Positions 11,285 through 21,685 of a DNA stretch of 64,000 bases are shown piece by piece (the stretch's first letter is position 1; each line of letters opens with the position of its first letter). The notes under the pieces were generated by a model, which did not search any database, was not told where the DNA came from, and worked only from the letters and a program-made list of their open reading frames with translations. Source of the stretch: Owenia fusiformis (lineage: Eukaryota > Annelida > Polychaeta > Sabellida > Oweniidae). The position numbers and the translations under genes are program-made. The stretch spans positions 16,600,714 through 16,664,713 of the forward strand of contig CAIIXF020000007.1 in the NCBI GenBank assembly GCA_903813345.2, read 5' to 3'.

Positions 11285-11653
11285 TATAACTGACAGGGAG
11301 AGCTATCATTTCTTGACCCTAAATTTGGATTACCAGAACTCTTGAAATAACTCAAGCAGGTATTCAAAGTGTCATTGAACAAAGTGTCATTGAACAAAAT
11401 GTCAAATTTTTTACATGCAGTTATATTAGTGCATGTCATTCATATGCTCTATGATACAGTAGCAGTGGAATCTGTAAAGTAGGACACCTATAATAAAAAG
11501 TAGAACATCTATACTAGTGGAACACTTGACCAAGACCAATTGAGTTAATGTTAAATGAACCTTCATAAGTACAACCTCCAATGAGGGACACTTTTTAGAT
11601 GTACTGAAGGTGTTCAACTTATTACTGTTTTATTCTTCACTGAAAATAAATAG

Positions 11654-11788
11654 TAGGGAGTTTAAGCTTGCATATAAAATCCAAATGCAAACCTCAATGT
11701 ATGACCATCACCCATACAAATGCATCATTTAAATAACTTCAATACACCTCTAGGTTGTGAAAAAAACAATGCAAGCTTAAACTCCCTA
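11654..11788. mobile_element. 135-bp MITE, TAGGGAGTTTAAGCTTGCAT termini
   Basis: Inverted ends TAGGGAGTTTAAGCTTGCAT and ATGCAAGCTTAAACTCCCTA, 20 bp with no mismatch, TA-flanked. A second copy is at 43029-43161, and a longer element with related ends is at 23116-23626. Confidence 0.8.
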
Positions 11789-11957
11789 TTAACAGGTTGA
11801 AAGTAACATAGATTTTATAAATAGAATACTGTGGATGTGAATGGAATTTCAACAAAATCCATTACATTGATACAAATGAAGTTGATATTGGAGAATGATA
11901 TTGGAAAATTTCAAGATTTGGCCTTTTCAATTTTTGACCTCTCAATTTGTAATGAAT

Positions 11958-12322
11958 GCTTGGGTTAATTTGGGCCTGCTTTGATTTGGCAGAATAGACC
12001 AAAAACACCAATTTACATCTTCGCCAAAATTTAGAAAGGATCTCTGGGAATTTGATTTGGTGTGTTTAAGTCAGTTTTAACAAATCTAAAAAGGATAAAA
12101 GTGATAATAAGAAAATGCCACTTCTAAATTGGCTCAGGGGAACTGCTTAAAATATAGTAGTTGAATTGTAGGAATGGGTGTAACAATTTATATTTTGTTC
12201 CAGTGTATATGGGAGTTGTGGTGTCAGAGCATGTTCAAGCCCCAGTGTCCGCCAAATTAAATAGCCAAAAAAGTGGCAAAATCGCCAAATGAAGTAGCGC
12301 CAAATGAACCCAATCTACAGTA
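11958..12322. mobile_element. MITE copy, GGTTAATTTGG...CTACAGTA family
   Basis: The right end (TAGCGCCAAATGAACCCAAT then CTACAGTA) and internal CTTCGCCAAAATTTAGAA match the copy at 20285-20738. The left terminus is degraded. Confidence 0.65.
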
Positions 12323-12635
12323 CGCAACAAGAAATAATGAAGTATAGGCTATAGAAAACTTAGAGAAACTTCAAAAACTTAGATTTGACCTGGATTGTTT
12401 GAGTTAGTTTTAGACATTAAAGTTTCGATACTTTTTAATTTACATTAATATTATGATCCTTTCACTGACTCATCATTTAATGATGTATCACTTTTTATAG
12501 AACAAAGTTCAGACAATATTAAATTGTGTATTGTTTTCTTGTCCCATTCTTTCCTCTTGGTCTGATTCTATGTCTGACAAGTCTGACAATTCAGAATCAT
12601 CATCACTCTCCGAGGTGTTGTCAACAATTGTTTCA

Positions 12636-13039
12636 TCAAGCATAGGCCTCATCATTAAAGAAAGGTAAACCCACCAATCCTTTCATATATGTAGCATCGT
12701 TGATATTGTTTACATCCATTTCCATTCCTACATTTCCATTTGTATCTTTAGACTTGTAATATAATAGAAATTGTTTCATTTCTTTTTTAAGGAGGACCTC
12801 TTCCTCTTTAAGTCTTTCAAATGATTCTTTCTTATTAACAAGGTCTCTTTTCTTCCCCAGAGTAATGTCCGACCTCCATGGGAAATCAGCTTTCAGAATA
12901 CATCCCATTTCGGTTGAATTTATTTGTACTTCATTTTCTATATCTTGTGCAGCAATGTTGTATATTTCCACTGCATTCTCAATTGCTTTCTTTGTCTTTT
13001 GGTTGGCCCTTCTCAGCTTGTGGCGTTCCTTACTTGTCT
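12636..13039 (-). CDS. KDZ-like gene, exon 9 (C terminus)
   Basis: Begins after TTTTTCAG and ends at TGA 12638-12636. It encodes a basic helix (KERHKLRRANQKTKKAIENA), then EMGCILKADFPWRSD, the FPW motif seen near the C terminus of KDZ proteins, then a Glu/Lys-rich coiled-coil (FERLKEEEVLLKKEMKQF) and an acidic tail. It is the longest clean exon (about 134 codons) and joins exon 8 in phase 1. Confidence 0.75.
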
Positions 13040-16000
13040 CTGAAAAATTCAAACAACCAAGTTCCTGAATATGTTAATCTTGTATTGATGGGATATCATA
13101 CATTGTAATGTCTAAAACTAACCATTATTGCAGTATTAATGCTCATCCCCTAATAAGCCCCCACCCCACTTTCAAGGCTTAGATGCAAATCCACTGTACC
13201 TATTTCCAAAAAACATAATCACATTATACTAGAATGATACTATTGTGATTGTTCAGAGGGAACAAATGTTTCACTTTGTAATAACTAGGAAAGCAAATCA
13301 TATAAATATAAATAAATAACATATTCATAAGATAGCTTACCGGTAACTATTCTTGGTTGTCCATTGTTTAAAGCATTGAAAACATCTTCTTGTTTTCTCA
13401 GCTGAAAATATTCTACCTCGGGAGAAACACCATTCCTATTTGTAGAATCTGGAAAAGGTGAAAAATGATATAAAACTACAAATCAGCAACTCCACGGAGT
13501 AGCAAATCCCAATGAACACTGCATACATGAATCTGTAAATGGCTCAATGTAATATTTAAAATCTATTCTAACCTTTATTAAATTGGCAGATATTCCATTT
13601 AGGAGTTTCAAAGGCACAAATGATAGACATTAGAATGTTTGAGATCTAATAGAGTATTATGTAATCTTAATTTGAAAATGACAACTGCAACAACAAAAAA
13701 ATTCGACCAACAATGGAGCATGTTCACTGGGGGGTATCGTGATGCAACAACACCGTGTTGTTGCATCAAGATGGCCAGACTTCCGGTGATAGATTTTCGT
13801 ACGATGTTTTGTTTTCCCAATTTACACCCATTTCTAGGACGAGTTGCTCAATAATCATACACATGCAGTTAGCGCATGATCTATATTTTAAAAAACTGTC
13901 ATTGGTATACATGTAGCATCATCAAGAAGCGATAAATTTGTGGTTTTAATTCCTCACTATTGATGCAACAACACCACTCTGTTTCTTATCGATGATGCAA
14001 CAACACCAATGTGCTGATGCAAAAACGCCAATATAATGTATCATTGAACAACAAGAGAAACTGTTTTATGTTCTGTTTACAGGTGTGTGTCGGGACATGA
14101 ATAAAACGCGTGAGTCAGTGGTCCATGAACGAAACGTATTTTGTTTGGTTTCTTTGTCTACTGTATATCAAAGTTAAAAGGATATATACAAGGCAAACAA
14201 AATAAAGTACAGAATCCCCGGGAGGCAATCTCATTGATATCGTATCTGAAAAATAAAGATTATACATTTTCTAAATTAAATGCCCTTGGATTTACCGATT
14301 GATGATTGTCGTCTATATGTGTATTATTAGTTTACTCGGACTAACAAAACAATTGTAGACCTCTCCATTCGATCAACCGTCAAAATCATATACCTCTACT
14401 GTAAACCTTGAAACTACTGTTGACCTCGACCTTCGGTCTCTGTCAACAGGAGTTTTTCGGTTTACAGTCTCGGTATACAGTTTTGCCGGTTGACCTCTGG
14501 GGAGGTCAACAATTGTAAACTGTTGACCACTACAAGGTACAGTTGACCCTATTTTTGAAAGATTGTTTTTTTAATGTTGAAATTTTTTTAATTTTGAAAA
14601 AATAAGTTGTGTAAAAAATTACAAGTATTCGACGGTTTGGGGATTTTTTGCTAAAATATGATACCTTTACTTATCAAATATGTTCACGTGATATTCGATT
14701 ATATATTCGTCCAATTATTATATTATTTGGACTAAATGAACAATTGTTAACCTCTCTTTTCAGTCAACTGGCAAAAGTGTATACCTCAACAGTAAACCCT
14801 GAGAGTACTGTTGACCTCGACCTCCGAACTTTCAAGGATTACAGTATCGGTATACAATTTTGCCAGTTGACCTCAATACAGGTCTACAATTGTATATTGT
14901 ATATCCTTTGTTATCCCACCCAAAGTATGATGTCATATATCAAGTTGAAGAGTTGTATACGCTGCTCATGAGTTTACGCTATCCAGGAGTTGTACATCGT
15001 TCTCAAGAGTTGTATAGGATGAGTATTGGACTATTGGTTTAATGATATTGTAGTTATACAATGCTATTATATAAAGGTTATTTTCTGAGAGGGATTCAAT
15101 ATTGGTTTTATTCCGAGAGACAATATGATATTTCCCGAGGGCCCGGGATAACTGTACCCCTATCAATTTACCTTTTTGGGCCCTTAATCTTATCTTATCT
15201 TGTTTACCTTTTTACTCAGTCGGAGAGAAGGAATCCAAAGAGAGCAATAATTCTACATGTGCGTCGTGCAAGATTTCCATTAAACGTGTAACTAAACGGC
15301 CTCTCTAATAAAGTCAATTAGATGTCTTTACACGTTGGCTCTCCAAATTGGAGGAAATAAAAAATCATATCATAGATGAAGCAATCATCCCATCAACATA
15401 AGCTCACGAATGTCACAGTTAAACTGTTTTAGTTATAATTTGATAAACAGTGGTAACGTACATCTACTAGTTTATCACTGTTCCACAGATGGATGACAGA
15501 TAATTTCCAATAGCTCATCATGTTTACCGAGGACGAAAGATGTTTGTCCACCATTTTGAATGATACTAACTGGAGTCAGGGTCATCAAGCTATGGAACAG
15601 TGGTTTATGAAAATAGATTGGGTTACTAAAGCTTGCCTTGTTAAAGGCGATTGAACTATGTTATAGAACAACGTCCAGTACATTATAATATTTAAAAGTA
15701 TAAATTTTTGAAAATACATATAAGGATCTTCGCCCGCAGGATGTGTATTTTGAATGCCTTGAGGAGAACGTAAATATGGGTAATGGGTAACGGTGTTGCA
15801 ATAGTAGCATTAAAAATCTGTTCCTCTCTAGATTTATGGTCTTCTGAAATTATACTATTAATTGGTGTTGCTGCATCATTGCTCAAATCTAGAGGAGTGT
15901 TGTTGCATCTTCGGTTTGGTGTTGTTGCATCAATAGTGAGGAACTAAAACCGTGAACTTATTGCTTCTTGGTGATGGTACATGTATACTAATGACAGTTT

Positions 16001-19000
16001 CTTTAAATATAGATCGTGCGCTAACTGCACGTGTATGGTTATTGAGCAACTCGTCCAAGAAATGGGTTTAATTGGGGAAACAAAATATCGTACGAAAATC
16101 TATCACCGGAAGTCTGGCCATCTTGATGCAACAACACGGTGTTGTTGCATCACGATACTCCCCAGTGATGTTGTTAGGTCATCACATGATATATCCTACC
16201 TTGAACATGATCAAGTATATCTTGCTTCATTTCAATGAGGTCATATTCCTTGTACTTGGCAAGGTCTTCTTCAGCCTCAGCAACCATTTTCTCACCTATT
16301 TGAAATAAAAAGTTTTGACATACAGGCCAAAAATTGCTAGCAAAGGATTGTTTCCTGCATATACATCCAGGGTTTCCACTAGAATTTTTCACAGCAGACT
16401 AAGTAAATGAAAACAGCAGGCAATATTAATGGAAACTAGATAACGGCAACTCCGCGGAGTAGCAAATCCCAACGAACAAAATATCAATTACCGAATTCCA
16501 ATCAATTATACTCATTACTTTGGTTGAAAATGAAAAAATTAGATTTTAGAATTGCGAATTCCTGCAAAGCAGCCATTTTGAATTTTCTGAGGTACAAATC
16601 TGAAAAATAATACCATAATTGTGATCTACTCCAAAATTCCTTCAATTTGAGTATAATATAGCCATACTTTTAAGAGATCGAAAAATTATTGCGAAATCGT
16701 ACATTAGACGGCCATTTTGAATTTTACGAGGCTCGAATCAGAAAAAAGATACAATATTTGCAATCTACTCTTAATTGCTTTTCATTTGAGTATAATAAAG
16801 CTATACTTCAGAAAGATCTAAAAATTAGCAAAAATTTCTGTTTTCCTGTCCCCCCATACATGGCCCCTGGGGGTCAGGATGAAAAACACAGAATATATGT
16901 GAAATAGATAAATGTTGTAAATACACTACCAAAATTTCAAACAATAATATTAATTACTTTGGTTTAGAATGAAAAATTTATGATTTTTGCGAAAAAGTCC
17001 CGTCATTTTTAAAGCGGCGGCCATCTTGAAAAATTTTTTTTTGCGTAAAACTATTCACCAATATACATCTTTCGACTAAATATGAAGAAAATCTGTCAAC
17101 TAGTATTTGAGTTATCTTCCGGACAGACGGACGGACTGACTGACTGACTGACGGACAGACGGACGGAGGGCTTCACTATATCCCTAACGAACTTCGTTCG
17201 TTGGGATAATCATAAATTCAACATGGAAAAGTTGAAAAGTCCCTCAAAACAATGGGCGATTATATGAAAACAACTGCTGAAAATCGCTTGTTGCCTGCTG
17301 CTAATGAAGTCCCTGTACATCTATTCCTGGTTTTCTATACATTTGAAAAATATGACAAATAAAGGATTAACACAGGGAACTCTGAACTCTAGCTCAAATT
17401 ATTACAATGTAAAGTAAAACCCATCTGAGTGGACACATCTCTCAAGTGAACACCTGTATCTAGTTAACACCCTTCCTCTCCCCACATACTCTACTGACTT
17501 TTGTAGAAATTATTCTCTCTGGAGTGAACAGCTACAAACCCTGAACGTTTTCTCAGTAAAAAAATGTTCAATATACACAGGTTTTACTGTAGTTGATAAT
17601 GTGCAGTTCTTTCTGTTTCAAACATATTCCATGTACAGGGTGATCCTGATGTAACTTCAAAGATATTGCATTTCCATACTGAATCTCAAACAAAACTAAG
17701 TGTATACAAAATATATAGTCTATTTTTGATTGGTTGATTTTGAAAGATTATTCTAATTTATTCAGCTTATCAAGTCAAGAGAGTTTTATTTACCCCATAT
17801 GACATCACGATGGGTTACCATGGTAACCATGAAACGAATCACATTGTTAACTAAGAAATTTTTGTGGAAAATCTGTTTTAAGTTTCAAGATGACTGTCAA
17901 GTAGAATTGAATTGACAAAACCTTTGAAGTTACATCTGGATCAATTTATATAAAGATACCTTCCTATATCTTCGAGTTAAATACTCCAGGAGCGACTTCA
18001 CTTTCTTCGTTCCCCAAAATGAAACGAGACGTGTGATCACCTCCTCTCTTCCTATAAAAGTGAGGCAAAAAAATGTGTAAATCATTTGTTTTATGTTTTC
18101 TTCTGACTATACCGACAAACGGTATGGAGGCATTCTTTATTGATAATTTGTTTGAAAATGTATAATTTACTATTACTTAGTTATTGACTTCAACTGTTTG
18201 AATATAGTTAACAATTTTACTCACTAGCACAACCCATGTATTTGGAGGGCTTGCAAGCATTGGATGTTGTCCAAGCACCCTTCTTCCAATCACCACCCAC
18301 ATTATCTGAAAATACATATGTTCAGTTTTGTAACTGGATGATCAGGAGCTTGATATAGCAAAATACATACTGCCGATAGGAATTTTGCCCACCTCCAGCT
18401 CCTGATCATCCAGTATTTGTTTTTTATGCACTTCTCAATCAAGATACTGAGTGTACATCTTTTAAGAATTTCTGGTTTTCTTAAAACTCAAGATGGCGTC
18501 CTATACACCAAACAAAAACAAAAAACGTTGTACCAGGAATTTTCTTTTTCATTTAATATAGTTTTTGTACTGTATATGTTATGCTTTGCTGTATATTCCA
18601 TATCATTGAAGCTAATAATAAAAAGGTATTCTCAGTATTCAAAAAAGGAACACTTATATACCAAGAATATATAAGACTATATATTGTAGTTAAATACTTT
18701 TTCTTACCTGGCATGTAGAAGAATGGCCTTTGGCCATAGGAGTGCATACAGTGTGCATAAGCGAATATCTCCCCTTGGAACATGTTTAGAAGTTTAGGAG
18801 GTATAACATGTCTGCATGTAGAGCCAAATACACCAGTTTGGTCAAGACGTGCCATCCTATGCGAGCTCTCTTTAGCAGCTTTCCAGTGGCTTTGTCCACA
18901 AACATCAACTTCTGAGTTCTACAAAAAGAATATAGCACTTATTTTGAACACAACTGAATGAAACATTTCATATTTTTCAATAAATATAGTTTTATCCATT

Positions 19001-21685
19001 GTGCATATATATCTCTTACATAAGTCAATAATTTGCCCAGATAATCGTGGCAAGATTTTGTCACACTTTCATATTGGATGGATGGAGGGTTTCACTTTAT
19101 CCCAACCAAACTTTGTTAGCTTGGATAATAAAGGTATGAATACATGTCAATTGCTTTCATATTTATGGTATTAGAATGAATTTTTCTACTTTAATAGGCC
19201 ATGAAATGAATTCTCTGATATTTAACAGAGAATCTACTTTTTAAGGCCCAATGTCTTTTGTTATTAAATTTACTTACAGGGGTAAGATCACTGCTGATCT
19301 TTTTAAGATGACATACTGGTCGACTTCTTCATCTGGGGTGAACAGTTCAGATCCAAAATATGATTTTCTTTCTCCCCTAATAAAAAAAATAATAAAAAAC
19401 AAATCATAGAAACAATCAGGATGAAAAACAATATAATGAATAACAGGATATCTGTTGTAAGATATGTGATGTGTTAACATTCCTAACTTATACATTTTTA
19501 TGCCATCAAGTATTCACATATCATCACATATGAAAAAAAATAAAACAGTCCATTGGTTTTTGAGTTTTGGCAATAATCATAGACAAGGCATTAACATGCA
19601 AACTGTCACCACCTGTCATTTGTTACAGACAGCAACTGCCGAACACCAACCACTGAACACCAAACACAAAAAAAATTGGTGACCATAAAAATATGTCACA
19701 TGCAAGACTGCTTTAAAACCCACACACTAATTACATGCTCAGCCTTTTTATCTTCATATTTCCATCAATCATAATAGAATGGGTACTTAAATCACTTAAC
19801 ATACCTTAAGAATATCTATCTTTGACTGTGGTTTGTTTGTTGGTTGTCTTGGAACCCAAGCAGGATTGCTACTATTCCAAATAATATCAAAGAGTGGTTC
19901 TGGCTGAATTCTCGATATTGAAAGATATAATGGCTGGCCATCTTCATCCACACAGTCAAGGTCAAGGTCTTTAGAGGCAACTTTCTTAAAGTTTTCAATC
20001 GTAAAGGGCCCATTGTCTTTGATATACCATGTCCAAAAATTCACTGTGTCTCCAGTTTTTTGAGTCCTCCAATATGCATCAGCAACAAGCCTTCGCTGTG
20101 ATAAGGTGCCGATTTCATGCTCATGCTTATCATCATACTTCACGCCACGCTTGATTCTGGAATACAAACATTCATCTTTAACTTTTAATTACGGACAGAT
20201 TTATAATAATGGGAGGCTTATAGGCATCAATGTTCAGTATAAATTTCCACTGGATTTTAAATATTTTTTGAACCATTAGTAAGATACTGTAGATTTGGTT
20301 AATTTGGTGCCCGCTTTAATTTGGCGAATTTGGGGAAATTGTAAAATTCGCCAATATAAATCTTCGCCAAAATTTAGAATGAATCCCCGGGAATTATCTA
20401 GGGTATTTTGTCCAGTGTATTTAGGTCACTTCCAGAAATATGAAAAAAAGTCTCATAAATTGGCTCAGAACTGGTCAGTCACCCATTAATACTCAGGGAA
20501 AAACTAGAAAGGAAAAGCGCGGTATAGTAGCAACATCGATCGAAGTGCAAAATGTAAAGGTTGATCTCACAAAAATGTACAAACATGGTGAATATCGCCA
20601 GTGGTCCTCAAAAGAAAAAATGAACATAGCCAAACATGCCCAATTTTTTGCATATCCGCCAAATTAAATAGCCGCCAATATGCCAAAAATGGCAAAATCG
20701 TCAAATTAAGTAGCGCCAAATTAACCCAATCTACAGTAACAGAAATTCTGTTTTGACCTCCAGTCAGTTTGACTAGTTCAACATATCATTTACATGACCA
20801 GGATCACAATGTACATGGTCAGAGGGCTGAAAAAATTATTTCATCATGTTTAGGGTCATTCTGACCATGTACATTGTGATCCTGGTCATGTAAATGATAT
20901 TTGGCACTAGTCAAACTGACTGGAGGTCAAAACAGAACTTTGTTATCCACAGGAAGATTAGGACTTGAGACATACGAGGGCTCTGCCTGATCTTCCATAC
21001 AAACCCCTGTGCTGTTATATTGGTTCAAAAAATCTTCAAAATTCAGTATGGTTTTGTCACTTCCTGTTTTGGCATTTCCTGTCAGGACCATGGCACCTCA
21101 AGATCATGCCTGCTGGAGATTTCAATTTATTTTTAAAAAAATTCAAAAAACAAACATGGCGACTTCGTGAATCGAAAATATAAGCCAATGTCGAAATAAC
21201 CCCATGGTCGAAATAGCCCCATGACCATAGATCTCGGCCAGATTCTTTTGTAGTAGGATCAGTAGCTCAATAATTATTCTTTGAGCCTATGAGATCCTAC
21301 TACAAAACGATCTGGCCAATATCTGTGCCCATCACGAAGTAAACCCATGGTCGAAGTTCGACGGATCTCCCCTTTACTATGATTTTTTCGGTTAACATGC
21401 CCCAATACGAAATCTTTATTGAAATGGTACAATTGAAGGCTACCCACACTGTCCTCCTAAAGAGAAAGGTGCAATTCCTCTCAGAGAATATTGCATCTCC
21501 CTCACACTGGGCTTGTATTGAAGATAAGGGAGGGTCTAGGAACACACGAGGTCATTGTTCGATACCCCATTCAAGCCCCTGTATTATTATTAAATACTCC
21601 CATATCTTATGTTTTGGGAATGGCTGGAATGGAAAATAATTCGAAAAATAATTTCTACTTCTTACCTGGAACGACTTTTCGGCAT
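12636..21685 (-). CDS. KDZ-transposase-like gene (nine exons, partly degraded)
   Basis: Nine - strand exons from an ATG at 21685 to TGA at 12636-12638: 21685-21666, 20156-19805, 19376-19278, 18918-18708, 18305-18225, 18051-17960, 16295-16200, 13448-13341, 13039-12636. All introns are GT-AG. Diagnostic KDZ (Kyakuja-Dileera-Zisupton transposase) sequence: CGQSHWKAAKESS, LDQTGVFGSTCRH, LLNMFQGEIFAYAH, FYMPG, then GGDWKKGAWTT, KYMGCARREEVITRLVSFWG and, near the C terminus, ILKADFPWRSD in a charged coiled-coil-like region. Junctions 1-2, 2-4, 4-5, 5-6, 7-8 and 8-9 are phase-perfect. Exon 3 fits neither neighbour, and 6-7 is out by one nucleotide. The segment expected between FYMPG and GGDWKKG in intact KDZ proteins, with much of the catalytic core, is missing. 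It is probably a decaying or host-captured transposase; DNA cleavage activity is doubtful. Its introns carry several MITEs. Confidence 0.7.
13341..13448 (-). CDS. KDZ-like gene, exon 8
   Basis: 108 nt between TTTTCCAG and GTAAGC, phases 1/1, open throughout: STNRNGVSPEVEYFQLRKQ then EDVFNALNNGQPRIVT. It joins both neighbours without a frame change. Confidence 0.7.
14350..14516. repeat. Foldback repeat copy A
   Basis: CAATTGTAGACCTCTCC and GGAGGTCAACAATTG bracket a palindrome with inner arms CTACTGTAAACC and GGTTTACAGTCTC. A diverged copy is at 14741-14892. It is nested inside the 13725-16167 element. Confidence 0.65.
14741..14892. repeat. Foldback repeat copy B
   Basis: Same organisation as 14350-14516: CAATTGTTAACCTCTC, a central ACTGTTGACCTCGACCT shared with copy A, and TTGCCAGTTGACCTC near the right end. 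The two copies lie about 390 bp apart in direct orientation. Confidence 0.6.
16200..16295 (-). CDS. KDZ-like gene, exon 7
   Basis: Between TTTCAAATAG and GTAGGA; reads EKMVAEAEEDLAKYKEYDL and MKQDILDHVQ, a helical Glu/Lys-rich stretch like the region before the FPW segment in KDZ proteins. It needs one incoming nucleotide, but exon 6 ends in phase 0, so a small exon is missing or there is a 1-nt shift. Its exit joins exon 8 in phase. Confidence 0.6.
16444..17214. mobile_element. Interspersed repeat with ATCCCAACGAAC/GTTCGTTGGGAT ends
   Basis: Begins GCAACTCCGCGGAGTAGCAA ATCCCAACGAAC and ends TTCGTTCGTTGGGATAAT, preceded by a GGAC/GACT simple repeat (17121-17167). GCCATTTTGAATTTT(A/C) phrases repeat inside. 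The start motif recurs at about 13486, and inverted at about 52305 and 61350; an end fragment is at 19065-19132. The simple-repeat tail suggests a LINE/SINE 3' end, while the inverted ends suggest foldback DNA; I cannot decide. Confidence 0.55.
17409..17591. mobile_element. Short pogo/Tigger-like MITE
   Basis: GTAAAACCCATCTGAGTGGA at the left and ACACAGGTTTTACTGTA at the right, with the internal GTGAACACC/GTTCA pattern usual for CAGTAAAACC elements. About 180 bp, in a KDZ intron. Confidence 0.6.
17634..17950. mobile_element. MITE, TACAGGGTGATCC termini
   Basis: TGATCCTGATGTAACTTCAA at the left and TTGAAGTTACATCTGGATCA at the right form about 24-bp inverted ends. It inserted about 10 bp beyond the donor of KDZ exon 6 (transcript sense). 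Confidence 0.75.
17960..18051 (-). CDS. KDZ-like gene, exon 6
   Basis: 92 nt between CTTTTATAG and GTATCT. In the phase handed on by exon 5 it is fully open and reads REEVITRLVSFWGTKKVKSL then LEYLTRRYRK, matching the R-x-E/D-x-L-T-x-x-x-x-(F/H)-W region of KDZ proteins. Exits in phase 0. Confidence 0.7.
18225..18305 (-). CDS. KDZ-like gene, exon 5
   Basis: 81 nt between ATTTTCAG and GTGAGT, phases 1/1. Reads DNVGGDWKKGAWTTSNACK and PSKYMGC, corresponding to the W-G-G-x-W-x-x-G-A part of KDZ transposases, but with the following G-E-x-x-E motif region deleted or in an undetected exon. Confidence 0.65.
18333..18414. repeat. Perfect 18-bp inverted repeat, 46-nt loop
   Basis: ACTGGATGATCAGGAGCT at 18333-18350 and its exact complement at 18397-18414, in the intron between KDZ exons 4 and 5. 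Confidence 0.75.
18708..18918 (-). CDS. KDZ-like gene, exon 4 (diagnostic KDZ block)
   Basis: 211 nt, acceptor CTTTTTGTAG, donor GTAAGAA. Encodes NSEVDVCGQSHWKAAKESS, then LDQTGVFGSTCRHVI, then NMFQGEIFAYAHCMHSYG and FFYMPG. The D-x-T-G-x-x-G-x-x-C-R-H and N-M-x-x-G-E-x-x-(A/G)-Y patterns are hallmark KDZ transposase sequence and are the main basis for the family call. Enters in phase 0, exits in phase 1. Confidence 0.8.
19065..19132. repeat. Fragment of the GTTCGTTGGGATAAT repeat
   Basis: GGATGGATGGAGGGTTTCAC then TTATCCCAACCAAACTTTG and GCTTGGATAATA matches the 3' end of the element at 16444-17214, in a KDZ intron. Confidence 0.5.
19278..19376 (-). CDS. KDZ-like gene, exon 3 (does not fit the frame)
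   Basis: Exactly 99 nt between TTTTTATTAG and GTAAGT. In one frame it is open and protein-like (GERKSYFGSELFTPDEEVD, YVILKRSAVILP), but that frame needs phase 2 at both ends while exons 2 and 4 offer phase 0. Read in the incoming frame it gives TGA after nine codons. Including it would truncate the protein, and skipping it restores the frame. It may be a decayed exon, an alternative exon, or need undetected microexons. Confidence 0.5.
19805..20156 (-). CDS. KDZ-like gene, exon 2
   Basis: 352 nt between TGTATTCCAG and GTATGT, open for 117 codons: KYDDKHEHEIGTLSQRRLVA, DAYWRTQKTGDTVNFWTWYI, then LYLSISRIQPEPLFDI. It joins exon 1 to form M-P-K-S-R-S-R-I-K-R. I recognise no named domain here; it is the N-terminal part preceding the KDZ block. 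Confidence 0.7.
20285..20738. mobile_element. MITE, TACTGTAGATT termini
   Basis: TACTGTAGATTTGGTTAATT at the left and AATTAACCCAATCTACAGTA at the right, with inner GCCCGCTTTAATTTGGCGAA against GCCAAATTAA..GCGGG-type sequence. Same family as 11958-12322. TA-flanked, non-coding. Confidence 0.75.
20743..20940. repeat. Long foldback repeat, ~80-bp arms
   Basis: TTCTGTTTTGACCTCCAGTC and its complement lie at the two ends; ATCATTTACATGACCAGGAT and ATCCTGGTCATGTAAATGAT lie further in, and the arms are nearly perfect. The loop is about 35 nt. It directly abuts the MITE ending at 20738. Confidence 0.85.
21225..21330. repeat. Foldback repeat, ~45-bp arms
   Basis: CAGATTCTTTTGTAGTAGGATC pairs with GATCCTACTACAAAACGATCTG in trimmed form, with CTCAATAATTATTCTTTGAG at the tip. 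CCATGGTCGAA occurs just outside both arms. Confidence 0.7.
21666..21685 (-). CDS. KDZ-like gene, exon 1 (start codon)
   Basis: ATG at 21685 opens a 20-nt coding segment (M-P-K-S-R-S) followed by a consensus GTAAGA donor. Its phase-2 end is exactly what exon 2 needs, yielding M-P-K-S-R-S-R-I-K-R. That fit is the reason for choosing this start. The 5' UTR and promoter would lie above 21690. Confidence 0.6.

Larger units (their letters stand above)
13725..16167. mobile_element. 2.44-kb DNA transposon with ~315-bp TIRs and 5-bp TSD
   Basis: Inverted termini: CACTGGGGGGTATCGTGATG at the left; at the right the complement of CACTGGGGAGTATCGTGATG. Homology extends to about 14040 and back to about 15850. 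Flanked by ATGTT at 13720-13724 and 16168-16172, a 5-bp target duplication. Each TIR holds about four GATGCAACAACACC repeats and a perfect palindrome GATGCAACAACAC-C-GTGTTGTTGCATC. The element lies in the intron between KDZ exons 8 and 7, its right end only about 30 bp from exon 7. It carries no transposase ORF. The TSD length and CAC terminus resemble Transib-type elements, but that placement is tentative. Confidence 0.85.

Noticed and set aside
17245-17365. + strand open segment (HGKVEKSLKTMGDYMK...)
   Set aside because: Protein-like by eye, but it lies in an intron of the opposite-strand gene, without splice sites or recognised similarity.
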